Below, piece by piece: positions 44,522 through 53,232 of a stretch of DNA of 64,000 nt (positions within the stretch are counted from its first letter, which is position 1; the number at the start of each line of letters is the position of its first letter). This DNA comes from Arthrobacter sp. AL12 (lineage in GTDB: Bacteria > Actinomycetota > Actinomycetes > Actinomycetales > Micrococcaceae). The notes beneath the pieces are model-generated. The model made no database searches. It saw nothing but the letters and a program-made list of their open reading frames with translations, and was not told the DNA's origin. The stretch is from assembly GCF_029960645.1 (NCBI RefSeq), contig NZ_JASBQY010000009.1:1-64000 (forward strand), in the 5' to 3' direction. The translations under genes and the position numbers were made by a program.

Positions 44522-45097
44522 TCAGCGGCTCGCGGCGGGGACCAGCACCCAAAGGACCTCGACGGCTTCATCCGTCGGATTGACCCAGGTGTGCGGCTCG
44601 CGGCCCGGGAAGGTCACGGTGTCCCCCGTGTGAAGTTCGAATTCCTCATTCGTGAGGATCAGGCGGATGCTGCCCTTGACCACATGCAGCACGTCGACGT
44701 CGCAGTCCACGGCATACAGCTCCGATTCGCCGCGGCCGCGGGGCTCGATCACGGCCTGGATGATCTGGACCCGGCGCTCTGAGCGGGCGGTCAGCAGCCG
44801 CTCCACGATCCCTTCGCCGCCCAGCGAGATCCGGGGGCCTTCGTTCGTCTTGGTGAGGTGCGTTTCCGGGGCGGCAAAGAGGTCGCCGATCGAGATGGAG
44901 AGCACCTGGCACAGCGTCACCAGGGACGCGACCGAGGGTGAGGTGAGGTCACGCTCGACCCGGCTGAGGAAGCCCTTGGTCAGACCGGTCGCGTCGGCCA
45001 CCTGCTCGATAGTGAGCCGCTGCGACTGGCGGGCGGCGCGGATCCGGGAACCGATGGCAACAGGAACGTTGCTCGGTTCAACTGGTAGAGCCTTCAT
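44522..45097 (-). CDS. XRE-family regulator with C-terminal cupin
   Basis: The 191-residue protein joins a lambda-type helix-turn-helix (SRIRAARQSQRLTIEQVADATG, KGFLSRVERDLTSPSVASLV) to a cupin sensor domain (IEPRGRGESELYAVDCDVDVLHVVKGS, GDTVTFPGREPHTWVNP), the PuuR-like layout that controls amine and amino-acid catabolism. It is divergent from the sodium symporter at 45406 and upstream of the ureohydrolase operon, and probably controls both. ATG 45097 has GAAAGGTTCC just upstream and is preferred to the GTG five codons earlier. Confidence 0.88.
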   Translation of the reverse strand: MKALPVEPSNVPVAIGSRIRAARQSQRLTIEQVADATGLTKGFLSRVERDLTSPSVASLVTLCQVLSISIGDLFAAPETHLTKTNEGPRISLGGEGIVERLLTARSERRVQIIQAVIEPRGRGESELYAVDCDVDVLHVVKGSIRLILTNEEFELHTGDTVTFPGREPHTWVNPTDEAVEVLWVLVPAASR

Positions 45098-45198
45098 TTT
45101 GGAACCTTTCACGGCCGGCCGCTCGGCCCCATCGTTGGAGCAATACTAGCGGGACGGCATCCCCGGTCGCCGGATCCACCCGCGCCGCGTAATGCGTC

Positions 45199-45246
45199 TT
45201 GACTGTTACCGGGATCACAACATACTGTGTGGCAACAAGTGTTGCC
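45199..45246 (+). promoter_or_regulatory. Symporter promoter with downstream operator
   Basis: TTGACT (45199-45204) is followed after 16 bases by CATACT (45221-45226), a plausible -35/-10 pair. Immediately downstream, GGCAAC-AAGT-GTTGCC (45231-45246) is a perfect inverted repeat over the expected start of transcription, so it is the best operator candidate for the divergent XRE-cupin protein. The transcript would carry a leader of about 165 bases. Confidence 0.55.
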
Positions 45247-45405
45247 TAGTGGGCAATTACCGCCACGTGGATGCGGTGGAGTCACCCGACCCGAGCGGCT
45301 CCCACCGGCAACCCGTCACCGTACCCGTCATGAAGCACCTGACCCGGCACCCGAGCGAGTCCCGGCCGGTTCAGGCCTGCTCCGAACAGCTCCGAGGAGC
45401 CCTCA

Positions 45406-46929
45406 ATGGACGCAAGTTTCGTCAACATCGCCATCGTGGTGGTGTATTTGGTCGCCATGCTGGCGTTCGGGTGGTGGGGTAAATCCCGCACCAAGAACAA
45501 CAGCGACTTCCTGGTGGCCGGCCGCCGCCTCGGCCCGTTCCTGTACACCGGAACCATGGCCGCCGTCGTGCTCGGTGGCGCCTCCACCGTAGGCGGCGTG
45601 GGCCTGGGCTACAAATTCGGCATCTCCGGCATGTGGCTCGTGGTCGCGATCGGCGCCGGCGTGCTGCTGCTCAGCCTGCTCTTCGCCGGCACCATCCAGA
45701 AGCTCAAGATCTACACCGTGTCCCAGATGCTGAGCCTGCGGTATGGCAGCAACGCCACCCAGACCTCGGGCATCGTGATGCTCGCCTACACGCTCATGCT
45801 CTGCGCCACCTCCACCGGCGCCTACGCCACCATTTTTGTAGTGCTCTTCGGCTGGGACCGCGCCCTCGCCATCGCGATCGGCGGCGCGATCGTCCTGGTC
45901 TACTCGACCATCGGCGGCATGTGGTCCATCACCCTGGCCGACCAGGTCCAGTTCGTCATCAAAACGGTCGGTATCTTCTTCCTGATGCTGCCGTTCACGC
46001 TCAACGCCGCCGGCGGCTTCGAGGGCATCCGTGCCCGCGTCGACGCCAGCTTCTTCCAGATCGACGGCATCGGCATCCAGACGATCATCACCTACTTCGT
46101 CGTCTACACCCTGGGCCTGCTGATCGGTCAGGACATCTGGCAGCGCGTGTTCACCGCCAAGACCCCCACGGTCGCCCGCTGGGGCGGCGCCACGGCCGGC
46201 ATCTACTGCATCCTCTACGGCGCGGCCGGCGCCCTGATCGGCCTCGGCGCCCGCGTTGCCCTGCCGGACATCGACGTCAAGGCCCTGGGCAAGGACGTGG
46301 TCTACGCCGAGGTCGCCACCAACCTGCTGCCGATCGGAATCGGCGGCCTGGTGCTCGCCGCAGCCGTCGCCGCCATGATGTCCACCGCCTCCGGCGCCCT
46401 GATCGCCGCCGCCACCGTGGCCCGCGCGGATGTCCTGCCCTTCGTCGCCAGCTGGTTCGGCAAGGACATCAACACCGACGACACGGACAACCCGGAACAC
46501 GATGTCAGGGCCAACCGCATGTGGGTCCTGGGCCTCGGCATCGTCGCAATCGTCATCGCGATTATCACCAAGGACGTCGTCGCGGCACTCACCATCGCCT
46601 ACGACATCCTCGTCGGCGGGCTCCTGGTCGCCATCCTCGGCGGGCTCATCTGGAAGCGCGGCACCGGCGTCGCCGCGGCCGCCTCTATGGCCGTCGGCTC
46701 GGTCATCACCCTCGGCACCATGATCATCCTGGAGATCAACGCAGAGGTCCCGCTGGACGGCATCTACGCCAACGAACCGATCTACTACGGCCTGCTGGCC
46801 TCCGCGGTCGTCTACATCGCGGTGTCACTGCTGACCAAGCCGACCGATCCCGCGGTTATGGCCAACTGGCACCGCCGGGTCGCCGGCGGCGCTGCCGAGG
46901 AAGAGCAGGTCCCCGTCCTGACGCACTAG
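45406..46929 (+). CDS. Sodium:solute symporter (SSS family)
   Basis: The 507-residue protein has about 13 membrane helices with the SSS marks: RRLGPFLYTGTMAAVVLGGASTVGG-type helix 2 region (near residues 41-65), KFGISGMWLVVAIG, GGMWSITLADQVQFVIKT and the TM8-equivalent AAVAAMMSTASGALIAAATVARAD. It imports its solute with Na+. Placement opposite the XRE-cupin regulator and the ureohydrolase/decarboxylase operon suggests arginine, agmatine or guanidinobutyrate as solute. CCGAGGAGCCCTCA precedes ATG 45406. Its TAG stop is inside the first unit of a 17-bp tandem array. Confidence 0.88.
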   Translation: MDASFVNIAIVVVYLVAMLAFGWWGKSRTKNNSDFLVAGRRLGPFLYTGTMAAVVLGGASTVGGVGLGYKFGISGMWLVVAIGAGVLLLSLLFAGTIQKLKIYTVSQMLSLRYGSNATQTSGIVMLAYTLMLCATSTGAYATIFVVLFGWDRALAIAIGGAIVLVYSTIGGMWSITLADQVQFVIKTVGIFFLMLPFTLNAAGGFEGIRARVDASFFQIDGIGIQTIITYFVVYTLGLLIGQDIWQRVFTAKTPTVARWGGATAGIYCILYGAAGALIGLGARVALPDIDVKALGKDVVYAEVATNLLPIGIGGLVLAAAVAAMMSTASGALIAAATVARADVLPFVASWFGKDINTDDTDNPEHDVRANRMWVLGLGIVAIVIAIITKDVVAALTIAYDILVGGLLVAILGGLIWKRGTGVAAAASMAVGSVITLGTMIILEINAEVPLDGIYANEPIYYGLLASAVVYIAVSLLTKPTDPAVMANWHRRVAGGAAEEEQVPVLTH

Positions 46930-46991
46930 GATCCTGACAGCACTAGGATCCTGACAGCACTAGGATCCTGACAGCACTAGGATCCTGACAG
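46924..46991 (+). repeat. 17-bp tandem array (four identical units) at the symporter stop
   Basis: CACTAGGATCCTGACAG is repeated four times without change from 46924 to 46991. The first unit supplies the final His codon and TAG stop of the symporter gene, so extra copies lie entirely downstream. Each unit contains the palindrome AGGATCCT. A strong hairpin follows at 47005. Confidence 0.92.
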
Positions 46992-47004
46992 CGAGTTAAC
47001 GGTC

Positions 47005-47039
47005 GACGGCGGCGCTCCCTTTGAGGGGGCGCCGCCGTC
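47005..47039. terminator. Strong terminator after the symporter gene
   Basis: GACGGCGGCGCTCCC (47005-47019) and GGGGGCGCCGCCGTC (47025-47039) pair along 15 positions with one G.T-type mismatch and a short loop. It lies between convergent genes and can serve both; only a short T-rich stretch follows. Confidence 0.7.
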
Positions 47040-47092
47040 GGACATTCAAGCCGTCCTGCGTTAAGCCGCAGAGTACTCAGGCCTTGGGGGCA

Positions 47093-47329
47093 TCATTCGT
47101 CCTCCTCGGGCTCCAGGATTTCCTCGCCGTCGAGGGGCACCACCGGCGTCTCATCGCCCAGGAAGTCCTCCTCCCCCAAGGGAACAAGCCGATCGGCCTC
47201 TTCGAACAGCTCCTCTTCCTCGGTCTCCGCGCCGTCCGTGACGGGCGCGTCGTCGGCGTAGTCGTAGGCGGGATCGGACTCGAGGGAATCCCGGGCCGGC
47301 TGGATTGGACGTGAGCCGATGTTGTCCAT
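47093..47329 (-). CDS. Small acidic protein of unknown function
   Basis: From ATG 47329 (GGAGGTCGCATC upstream) the 78-residue product is strongly acidic, with about one third Asp plus Glu (for example DGAETEEEELFEEADRL) and no hydrophobic segment or cysteine. It starts DNIGSRPIQPARDSLES and ends in EPEEDE. The good ribosome site and consistent reading support a real gene. It looks intrinsically disordered; I do not recognise a family. Confidence 0.6.
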   Translation of the reverse strand: MDNIGSRPIQPARDSLESDPAYDYADDAPVTDGAETEEEELFEEADRLVPLGEEDFLGDETPVVPLDGEEILEPEEDE

Positions 47330-47591
47330 GATGCGACCTCCGTGTGATGCGGTGGCGGCCAAGGCCCCGGAGAGCCCGCCCTGGCTTTCATTCGAACACC
47401 ACCGGCCCGGACGGTCAAGGGCTCCCGCCGCGCGGCACTCCGGCGGCCGCGGGAGGCCCCGAGACGCCGACGTTTTTTACGGTCCGCCTAAACCGCGCAC
47501 CGAGGTTCACCGGCCGAAAATCCGCGGAAATACGGGGTACGCTGGATACGCAATGGGGCCGAACCATGCCCTTTCAAGCCCAGGAGCTTCC

Positions 47592-48761
47592 GTGTCCCAG
47601 CACGCCACATCTGACTCGTTCAACCACGAACCACCCCACGAATCCGGCCACCAGGCGCCCGCCGCGGCACCGGGCGCCGCAGTACCCAGCCCCGCGGACA
47701 TCAAGCGGTGGCGGCAGTACCTCGCCGACGAACGCGCCGAGGCAGCCGTCTACCGCGACCTGGCCCAGAACCGCCGCGGCGAGGAGCGCCGGATCCTGCT
47801 CGCCCTGGCCGAAGCCGAGGGACGCCACGAGGCGCACTGGCTGCAACTGCTCGGTGACCAGGCCGGCCGGTCCCGCCCCGCCTCGCTCCGCAGCCAGTTC
47901 CTGGGCTTCCTGGCCCGCCACTTCGGCTCGGTCTTCGTCCTGGCCCTCGCCCAGCGGGCAGAAAGCCGTTCCCCGTACGCCGCCGACCCCACTGCCACCC
48001 CGGCCATGGTCGCGGACGAACAGATCCACGAGGAAGTCGTTCGCGGGCTCGCCACCCGGGGCCGCAACCGGCTGGCGGGCACCTTCCGCGCGGCCGTCTT
48101 CGGCGCCAACGACGGCCTGGTCAGCAACCTGTCCCTGGTCATGGGTATGGCCGCCTCCGGCGTCGGCAGTTCCGTGGTCCTGCTCAGTGGTGTCGCCGGG
48201 CTGCTGGCCGGAGCGCTGTCCATGGGAGCGGGCGAATTCATCTCCGTGCGCTCCCAGCGCGAACTGCTGGCGGCGACCCGCCCCACCCAGATCACCCTGG
48301 CCGCCGCCCCGTCGCTGGACATCGAACACAACGAGCTCGTGCTGGTCTATTTGGCCCGCGGCATGTCGCGGGAGGCCGCCGAGCACCGCGTCGCGGAGCG
48401 GATGGGCCTGCTGGACTGCGACTGCGATCCCAGTCTGTCGCTGCAGCCGGAACTGCCGGAGGCCCGTGACGAACATGTTGCCGTCGGAACCGCCTGGAAC
48501 GCCGCGGCGTCGAGCTTCTGCTTCTTCGCCTCCGGCGCAATCATTCCGATCCTGCCCTTCCTCTTCGGCATGACCGGCGTCGCTGCCCTCGTGCTCTCAG
48601 CGGCCCTTGTGGGGCTGGCGCTCCTGTTCACCGGCGGCGTCGTCGGGCTCCTCTCCGGCACCTCCCCCGCGTCCCGGGGCCTCCGCCAGCTGGCCATCGG
48701 CATGGGCGCGGCAGGCGTGACCTATCTGCTGGGCCTGGCCTTCGGCGCCGTGGTCGCCTAG
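47592..48761 (+). CDS. VIT1/CCC1-family iron/manganese transporter with ferritin-like domain
   Basis: This 389-residue protein has an N-terminal ferritin-like helical domain (about 35-170) with metal-binding Glu/His residues (RWRQYLADERAEAAVYRDLA, LAEAEGRHEAHW) and a C-terminal membrane domain with five helices (FGANDGLVSNLSLVMGMA, GALSMGAGEFISVRSQREL). This is the erythrin/VIT arrangement, in which the cytosolic domain gathers Fe2+ or Mn2+ for transport out of the cytoplasm. CAGGAGCTTCC before GTG 47592 supports this start. The matrixin gene begins on the last base of its stop codon. Confidence 0.88.
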   Translation: MSQHATSDSFNHEPPHESGHQAPAAAPGAAVPSPADIKRWRQYLADERAEAAVYRDLAQNRRGEERRILLALAEAEGRHEAHWLQLLGDQAGRSRPASLRSQFLGFLARHFGSVFVLALAQRAESRSPYAADPTATPAMVADEQIHEEVVRGLATRGRNRLAGTFRAAVFGANDGLVSNLSLVMGMAASGVGSSVVLLSGVAGLLAGALSMGAGEFISVRSQRELLAATRPTQITLAAAPSLDIEHNELVLVYLARGMSREAAEHRVAERMGLLDCDCDPSLSLQPELPEARDEHVAVGTAWNAAASSFCFFASGAIIPILPFLFGMTGVAALVLSAALVGLALLFTGGVVGLLSGTSPASRGLRQLAIGMGAAGVTYLLGLAFGAVVA

Positions 48762-49669
48762 TGGACGGTCCTGGTTTCCGGGACCGGACAGCGCGGAATG
48801 GCCGCCCCCGCACCACGTGGCGGATCGTCCGGGGCCTCGCCGCCGCCACCCTGGTTGCCGGCGCCGCGTTCCTGGCCGCAGGCGTCATCTCCGGGGATCC
48901 GCGGTTCGCCGGACTGATGGAAGTCAGCCGCGGAACCGGGCCGGGCAAGGCTACGGCGGGCCAGCCCGGACGGCCGGCAGCCGCCGAGGCCATGCGCACG
49001 GACACTCCCCCGCCCGGAGTGGAGGAGCAGGACGAGCCGCTCGGACGCCCGCAGAAGCCGGCCGCTGCCAGCAGCTCATACCGGTTCCTGGCCACGAACG
49101 ACGACGGCACCCCGGTGGGCTATTCGCCATGCCGGCCGCTGCACTATGTGGTGAACGCGGCACTCGCCCCGAAGGGCGCCGAACGTCTGGTCGAGGACGC
49201 GATCAGGACGATTTCCCGCGCCACCGGGATCAGGTTCGTCGACGACGGGCCGACCGCGGAAGCGCCTTCGCCGTCCCGCAGCCCTTACCAGCAGGACGCC
49301 TACGGGGACCGCTGGGCGCCCCTGCTGATCGCGTGGACCACCCCGGAACAGGCCCCGCAGCTCGCCGGACCCGTGATCGGCACCGGCGGCAGCACCCACT
49401 TCAGCTTCGGCGGCGGCCCCAGGAGCTTCGTCACCGGCAGCCTGGAACTCGATGCCCCGCAGATCGCCGATGACCTCAGCCGGACGGACGGGTCCGCGTA
49501 CGCCACCGCGGTGATCCTGCACGAGCTCGGCCACGTCATGGGCCTGGAGCATGTGGATGACCCCGTGCAGCTGATGTACCCCGAGATCGGCGCCCCGGAC
49601 GGCCTGGCCGCCGGGGATCTTAGCGGCCTGTACGAGCTGGGCTCGGCGCAGTGCCGCAAGGACCTCTAG
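48761..49669 (+). CDS. Matrixin-type zinc metalloprotease, membrane-anchored or secreted
   Basis: The 302-residue protein has one N-terminal membrane helix (about 22-46: WRIVRGLAAATLVAGAAFLA), a long disordered linker and a protease domain from about 105. The zinc motif HELGHVMGLEH gives His254, Glu255, His258 and His264, with the later Met in VQLMYPEIG acting as Met-turn. It is therefore a peptidase of the M10 clan acting outside the cell. The GTG start shares one base with the stop of the iron transporter gene (TAGTG), so the two are cotranslated although their functions are not obviously linked. Confidence 0.87.
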   Translation: MDGPGFRDRTARNGRPRTTWRIVRGLAAATLVAGAAFLAAGVISGDPRFAGLMEVSRGTGPGKATAGQPGRPAAAEAMRTDTPPPGVEEQDEPLGRPQKPAAASSSYRFLATNDDGTPVGYSPCRPLHYVVNAALAPKGAERLVEDAIRTISRATGIRFVDDGPTAEAPSPSRSPYQQDAYGDRWAPLLIAWTTPEQAPQLAGPVIGTGGSTHFSFGGGPRSFVTGSLELDAPQIADDLSRTDGSAYATAVILHELGHVMGLEHVDDPVQLMYPEIGAPDGLAAGDLSGLYELGSAQCRKDL

Positions 49670-49673
49670 GCCC

Positions 49674-50807
49674 CTAGCGGTCCAGGACGGCGAGCGCTTC
49701 CTCCACGGTGTCCACCAGGAAGATCCGGCTCTCCATCTGACGTCCCGCGGCGAGGCTCTGCAGCAGCGGCCAGGCCGGGTAGCGCCGCAGCCAGTGTTCC
49801 TGGCCCACCAGCACCATCGGCATGATGGTGCCCGGGGTGCCGTAGTAGTTCTCGCAGGCATCCTGGAAGATCTCCTGCACGGTGCCCCCGGACCCGGGCA
49901 GGAACACAATGCCGCCGTTGCACAGTTCCAGCAGGATGGCCTCGCGGACGGCGTTGGCGAAGTACTTGGCGATGTGGGTGGCGAAGAAGTTCGGCGGTTC
50001 GTGCCCGTAGAACCAGGTGGGGACGCCCAGGGACGGTGTGCCCTCCGGATGGCGTTCGACGACGGCGGCGGCGGACCGCGCCCACGCGGACACCGAGGGC
50101 AGGAACCCGGGAACCGCCGCGAGGTCGTCCAGGGCGCGCCGGAAGTCCCGGTCCGGGGCCTCGCTCAGGTAGGCGCCGAGGTTGGCGGCCTCCATCGTGC
50201 CGGGGCCGCCGCCCGTGGCAACGACCCGGCCATCCCTGGCCAGCAGCCGCCCCAGCATGGCGGCCTCCTCGAAGACGGCGGACCCGCGGCGTGCGGCATG
50301 TCCACCCATCACGCCCACCATGGTCCGGCCGGCGCAGAGATCCGAACGGGTCAGCTCGTCGAGGGCATCGCCGATCGAATGGTCGTGCAGGGCCGCGGCC
50401 AGGGTCGCGTCCAGGCGGTGGCGCTGTCCCGGCCGGATGCTCCACTGGTACACCTTGGCGTCGGGGGTGTCCTCATAGCGCGACTCGGCGATTCCTTCGT
50501 AAAGCTCCTGCGGGGTGTACAGCCGGGCGCGGTACGGGTTGAACGGCACCGCCTCGAGCTTGGGGAAAATCAGGGCGCCACGGCTGCGCAGCGAGTCCTC
50601 CACGCCGTGGCCGAACGTGCACCCGAGGAAAATCCCGCCCTGCGGGTTCATGGCCTCAAGCTGCGCGGTCCGTCCGCGCAGGTCAAGCGACTGGGCGTGC
50701 CAGCCCTGCATGGTCCTGGCCCCGGCCGCGACCAGCCGGTCGAAGCCGTCCAGGCTTTCGACCTCCAGCGTGCGCGGGCTGGGGTGCAGGCTGCGGGCGG
50801 CGTTCAT
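49674..50807 (-). CDS. LOG-family protein with extra N-terminal domain
   Basis: The 377-residue protein contains the LOG nucleotide-monophosphate hydrolase motifs: GGHAARRGSAVFEEAAMLGRLL, GGGPGTMEAANLGAYL and LPGSGGTVQEIFQD (the PGGxGTxxE motif with one Ser). LOG enzymes release the base from nucleoside 5'-monophosphates; plant-type members make cytokinins, and long ones such as E. coli PpnN adjust purine pools. The N-terminal 155 residues are an additional domain (QGGIFLGCTFGHGVEDSLRSRG), which puts it nearer PpnN in layout. ATG 50807; single gene. Confidence 0.82.
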   Translation of the reverse strand: MNAARSLHPSPRTLEVESLDGFDRLVAAGARTMQGWHAQSLDLRGRTAQLEAMNPQGGIFLGCTFGHGVEDSLRSRGALIFPKLEAVPFNPYRARLYTPQELYEGIAESRYEDTPDAKVYQWSIRPGQRHRLDATLAAALHDHSIGDALDELTRSDLCAGRTMVGVMGGHAARRGSAVFEEAAMLGRLLARDGRVVATGGGPGTMEAANLGAYLSEAPDRDFRRALDDLAAVPGFLPSVSAWARSAAAVVERHPEGTPSLGVPTWFYGHEPPNFFATHIAKYFANAVREAILLELCNGGIVFLPGSGGTVQEIFQDACENYYGTPGTIMPMVLVGQEHWLRRYPAWPLLQSLAAGRQMESRIFLVDTVEEALAVLDR

Positions 50808-50898
50808 AGTGCCAGCCTAGACTGCGGCCCGGGCCCGACCCGGCAGGCACAGTGCCCCCAGGCACCGCGGTCGGCAGGGGCGCCGGGCCCGAACACGA

Positions 50899-50930
50899 AG
50901 GTGCCGCCGCCGAATCCGGCGGAGGCACCT
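50899..50930 (-). terminator. Hairpin downstream of the second SDR gene
   Basis: AGGTGCC (50899-50905) and GGCACCT (50924-50930) enclose an inner CCGCCG/CGGCGG stem with one mismatch. It starts 22 bases after the SDR stop on the minus strand and should end the 53133-50952 operon. Confidence 0.6.
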
Positions 50931-50951
50931 CTGCTAGGGTCGGGATCCCGG

Positions 50952-51725
50952 TCAGGAGACCTGGAGGCCGCCATTGATGTCGTATGTGGCGGCGGTGATG
51001 TAGCCCGAATCCTGTCCCAGCAGGAAGGCGATCAGGGCGGCCACTTCCTCGCGGGTGCCGACCCTGCCCATCATGATGCCCTCGGACATCTGCGCCTTGC
51101 GCTCCTCGGTGAGGGTTCCACCCATGATGTCGGTGTCGATCGGGCCGGGGGCAATGGCATTGACAGTGATCCCGAACTCGCCGACCTCGCGGGCCAGGGC
51201 ACGGGTGAATCCGAGGATTCCGGCCTTGGTCGCGCTGTAGGCAACCTTTGAGAAGGTGCCGCCGCCGCGCTGGGCGGAGATCGATGAGATGCTCACGATG
51301 CGGCCGAGCCTGCGCTCGATCATGCCCTTGAGGACCCGCTGGGACACGATGAAGGTTCCGCGCATGTTGATGGCGAACACCTTGTCCCACTCCGCCACGG
51401 TGGTTTCCATGAACGTCGTCGGGGAGCTGATCCCGGCAAGGTTGGCGAGGGCAACGATCGGCGGGAGCGAGGCTTCGATTTCGGTGATCGCCCGGTCCAC
51501 GGACGCTTCATCGGACACATCGGCCCCGACGCCGATCGCCTTGACAGCGCGGTTGGAGCCGATCTCGGCGGCGGCAGACTTGGCGTCCTCCGCGTTGATG
51601 TCGAGGATGGCGATGGACCATCCCTCGCTGGCCATGCGGTCAGCGGCGGCGCGGCCGATGCCGCGAACGGACGCGGCGCCGGTCAGGACGACTGTGCGTT
51701 CGGAGGGGAAGGTGGTTGCGCTCAT
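50952..51725 (-). CDS. Short-chain dehydrogenase, paralogue of the tetritol SDR
   Basis: A 257-residue SDR with TGAASVRGIG (cofactor loop), ANLAG, SISSISAQRGGG with catalytic Ser, YSATKAG with Tyr and Lys, and NAIAPGPIDTDI. It is strikingly similar to the SDR at 15109-15876 along the whole length, with identical blocks such as DEASV, IVALAN, RGGGTFSK and DTDIMGGTL. Together with the MFS gene 28 bases upstream it likely uptakes and oxidises a polyol or sugar alcohol related to that handled by the first operon. No kinase or isomerase is beside it. Confidence 0.86.
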   Translation of the reverse strand: MSATTFPSERTVVLTGAASVRGIGRAAADRMASEGWSIAILDINAEDAKSAAAEIGSNRAVKAIGVGADVSDEASVDRAITEIEASLPPIVALANLAGISSPTTFMETTVAEWDKVFAINMRGTFIVSQRVLKGMIERRLGRIVSISSISAQRGGGTFSKVAYSATKAGILGFTRALAREVGEFGITVNAIAPGPIDTDIMGGTLTEERKAQMSEGIMMGRVGTREEVAALIAFLLGQDSGYITAATYDINGGLQVS

Positions 51726-51753
51726 TTTGGTGTTTCCTTCAGGGATTTCGGGG

Positions 51754-53133
51754 TCAGGAGATCTTGGCCGAGGCCGCGGGTTCAGTGGTCACGGCTGCGG
51801 CAACTGCGGGATCCAGCGCGGCATCACCTTCAGGCCGTTTCCGGGCGTAAAGGTAGGTGGCCACCGCGGTAATGCACAGGCAGAGCGACAGGAACAGCAG
51901 GCCGCTTTGGTTGTTGCCCGTGGCGTCGTTCAGGAGTCCGACGGCGTACGGGGCCACGAAGCCGCCCAGGTTGCCGAGCGAGTTGATCATGGCCAGGCCG
52001 GCAGCAGCAGCCGCCCCGGTCAGTGCAGCAGAGGGCATGGACAGGAAGGGGGCGATGGCGCCGTAGATGCCCATGGCCGAGGCGGTCAGGCCGATCAAGG
52101 CCAGAATCGGGTTCACGGGCAGCAGGTATCCTGCGGCCAGCAGGCCCATGCCGGCCAGCACCATGCTGACGGCGGTGTGCCAGGCGCGTTTGCCTGTGCG
52201 GTCCGCACGCCTGCTCCAGAAGTACACGAAGACGGCGGCAATGGTGTACGGGATGCAGACGATGAAGCCGATCTGGGCCGTGGAGAACTTGCCCAGCGCA
52301 GCGACGATGGTAGGCATCCACAGGCCGAGTCCGTAGATGCCGCAGACCAGTCCGAAGTAGAGGGCCGAGTAGATCAGGGTGCGCTTGTCCTTGAGCCCGG
52401 CCAGGAAGTTGTGGCTGCCCGAGCTGGACTTGGCGGCCAGCTCGGCTTCCATGGTGTTGGTCAGCCATTCACGCTCGTCGTTGTTGAGCCATTTGGCATC
52501 CCGCGGGCGGTCGGTCATGAGGATGGGGGTGAGCAGGCCCAGCAGGATGGCCGGGATGCCTTCGATGATGTAAAGCCACTGCCAGCCCTGAAGCCCCATA
52601 ATGCCGTCCATCTGCAGGAGCAGCCCGGAGACCGGGGCCCCCAGGGCATTGGACACCGGCTGGGCCAGAATGAAGATGCCGAGCACGGTCACACGCTGGG
52701 CGGCGGGGAACCAGAGGGTCAGGTAGAAGAGGATTGCCGGGAAGAATCCGGCCTCGGCCGCCCCGAGCAGGAAACGGATGATGTAGTAGGTGGTTTCACC
52801 GTTCACGAGGCACATGCCCGTGGCGAAGATGCCCCAGGTGATGAGGATGCGGGCCAGCCACTTGCGTGCGCCGAACCGGTACATGCCTGCGTTGCTCGGG
52901 ATCTCCAGGAGCGCGTAGCCGAGGAAGAAGATGCCGGCGCCGAGCCCATAGGCGGCGGCGGTCAGGCCGATGTCCTCGCTCATGGTGAGTTTGGCGAAGC
53001 CCACGTTGTTGCGGTCGAGGTAGGCAACGAAATAGAGCAGGACGATCAGCGGCATTACGCGGCGGCGGACCTTGCGGAGCGTGCGCTCGCCAAGCTCGCC
53101 GAGTCCTGCGGACTTGAGGGAGTGGGAAGTCAT
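51754..53133 (-). CDS. ACS-family MFS transporter, paralogue
   Basis: The 459-residue, 12-helix carrier has the same anion:cation symporter marks as the protein at 13523-14908: FVAYLDRNNVGFAKLTM, EIPSNAGMYRFGARKWLARI, RFLLGAAEAGFFPAILFYLTLWFP and AMINSLGNLGGFVAPYAVG. ATG 53133 (AAGGTCG upstream) is preferred over the longer reading. It is the first gene of a two-gene operon with the SDR; its promoter and a palindromic operator are at 53233-53300. Confidence 0.87.
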   Translation of the reverse strand: MTSHSLKSAGLGELGERTLRKVRRRVMPLIVLLYFVAYLDRNNVGFAKLTMSEDIGLTAAAYGLGAGIFFLGYALLEIPSNAGMYRFGARKWLARILITWGIFATGMCLVNGETTYYIIRFLLGAAEAGFFPAILFYLTLWFPAAQRVTVLGIFILAQPVSNALGAPVSGLLLQMDGIMGLQGWQWLYIIEGIPAILLGLLTPILMTDRPRDAKWLNNDEREWLTNTMEAELAAKSSSGSHNFLAGLKDKRTLIYSALYFGLVCGIYGLGLWMPTIVAALGKFSTAQIGFIVCIPYTIAAVFVYFWSRRADRTGKRAWHTAVSMVLAGMGLLAAGYLLPVNPILALIGLTASAMGIYGAIAPFLSMPSAALTGAAAAAGLAMINSLGNLGGFVAPYAVGLLNDATGNNQSGLLFLSLCLCITAVATYLYARKRPEGDAALDPAVAAAVTTEPAASAKIS

Positions 53134-53232
53134 CTTCGACCTTCTGTGTAGCGGGAGCGGCACCGGCGGCGGTGGCGGACTCCGTGGGATGATGGGGAGG
53201 TTCAGTCCAGGGAATCAGCTCCAGTGAACTGG

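Noticed and set aside
45192..45482. Small plus-strand frame in the symporter leader as a leader peptide
   Set aside because: No ribosome site, and it overlaps the symporter start in another frame; no run of regulatory codons.
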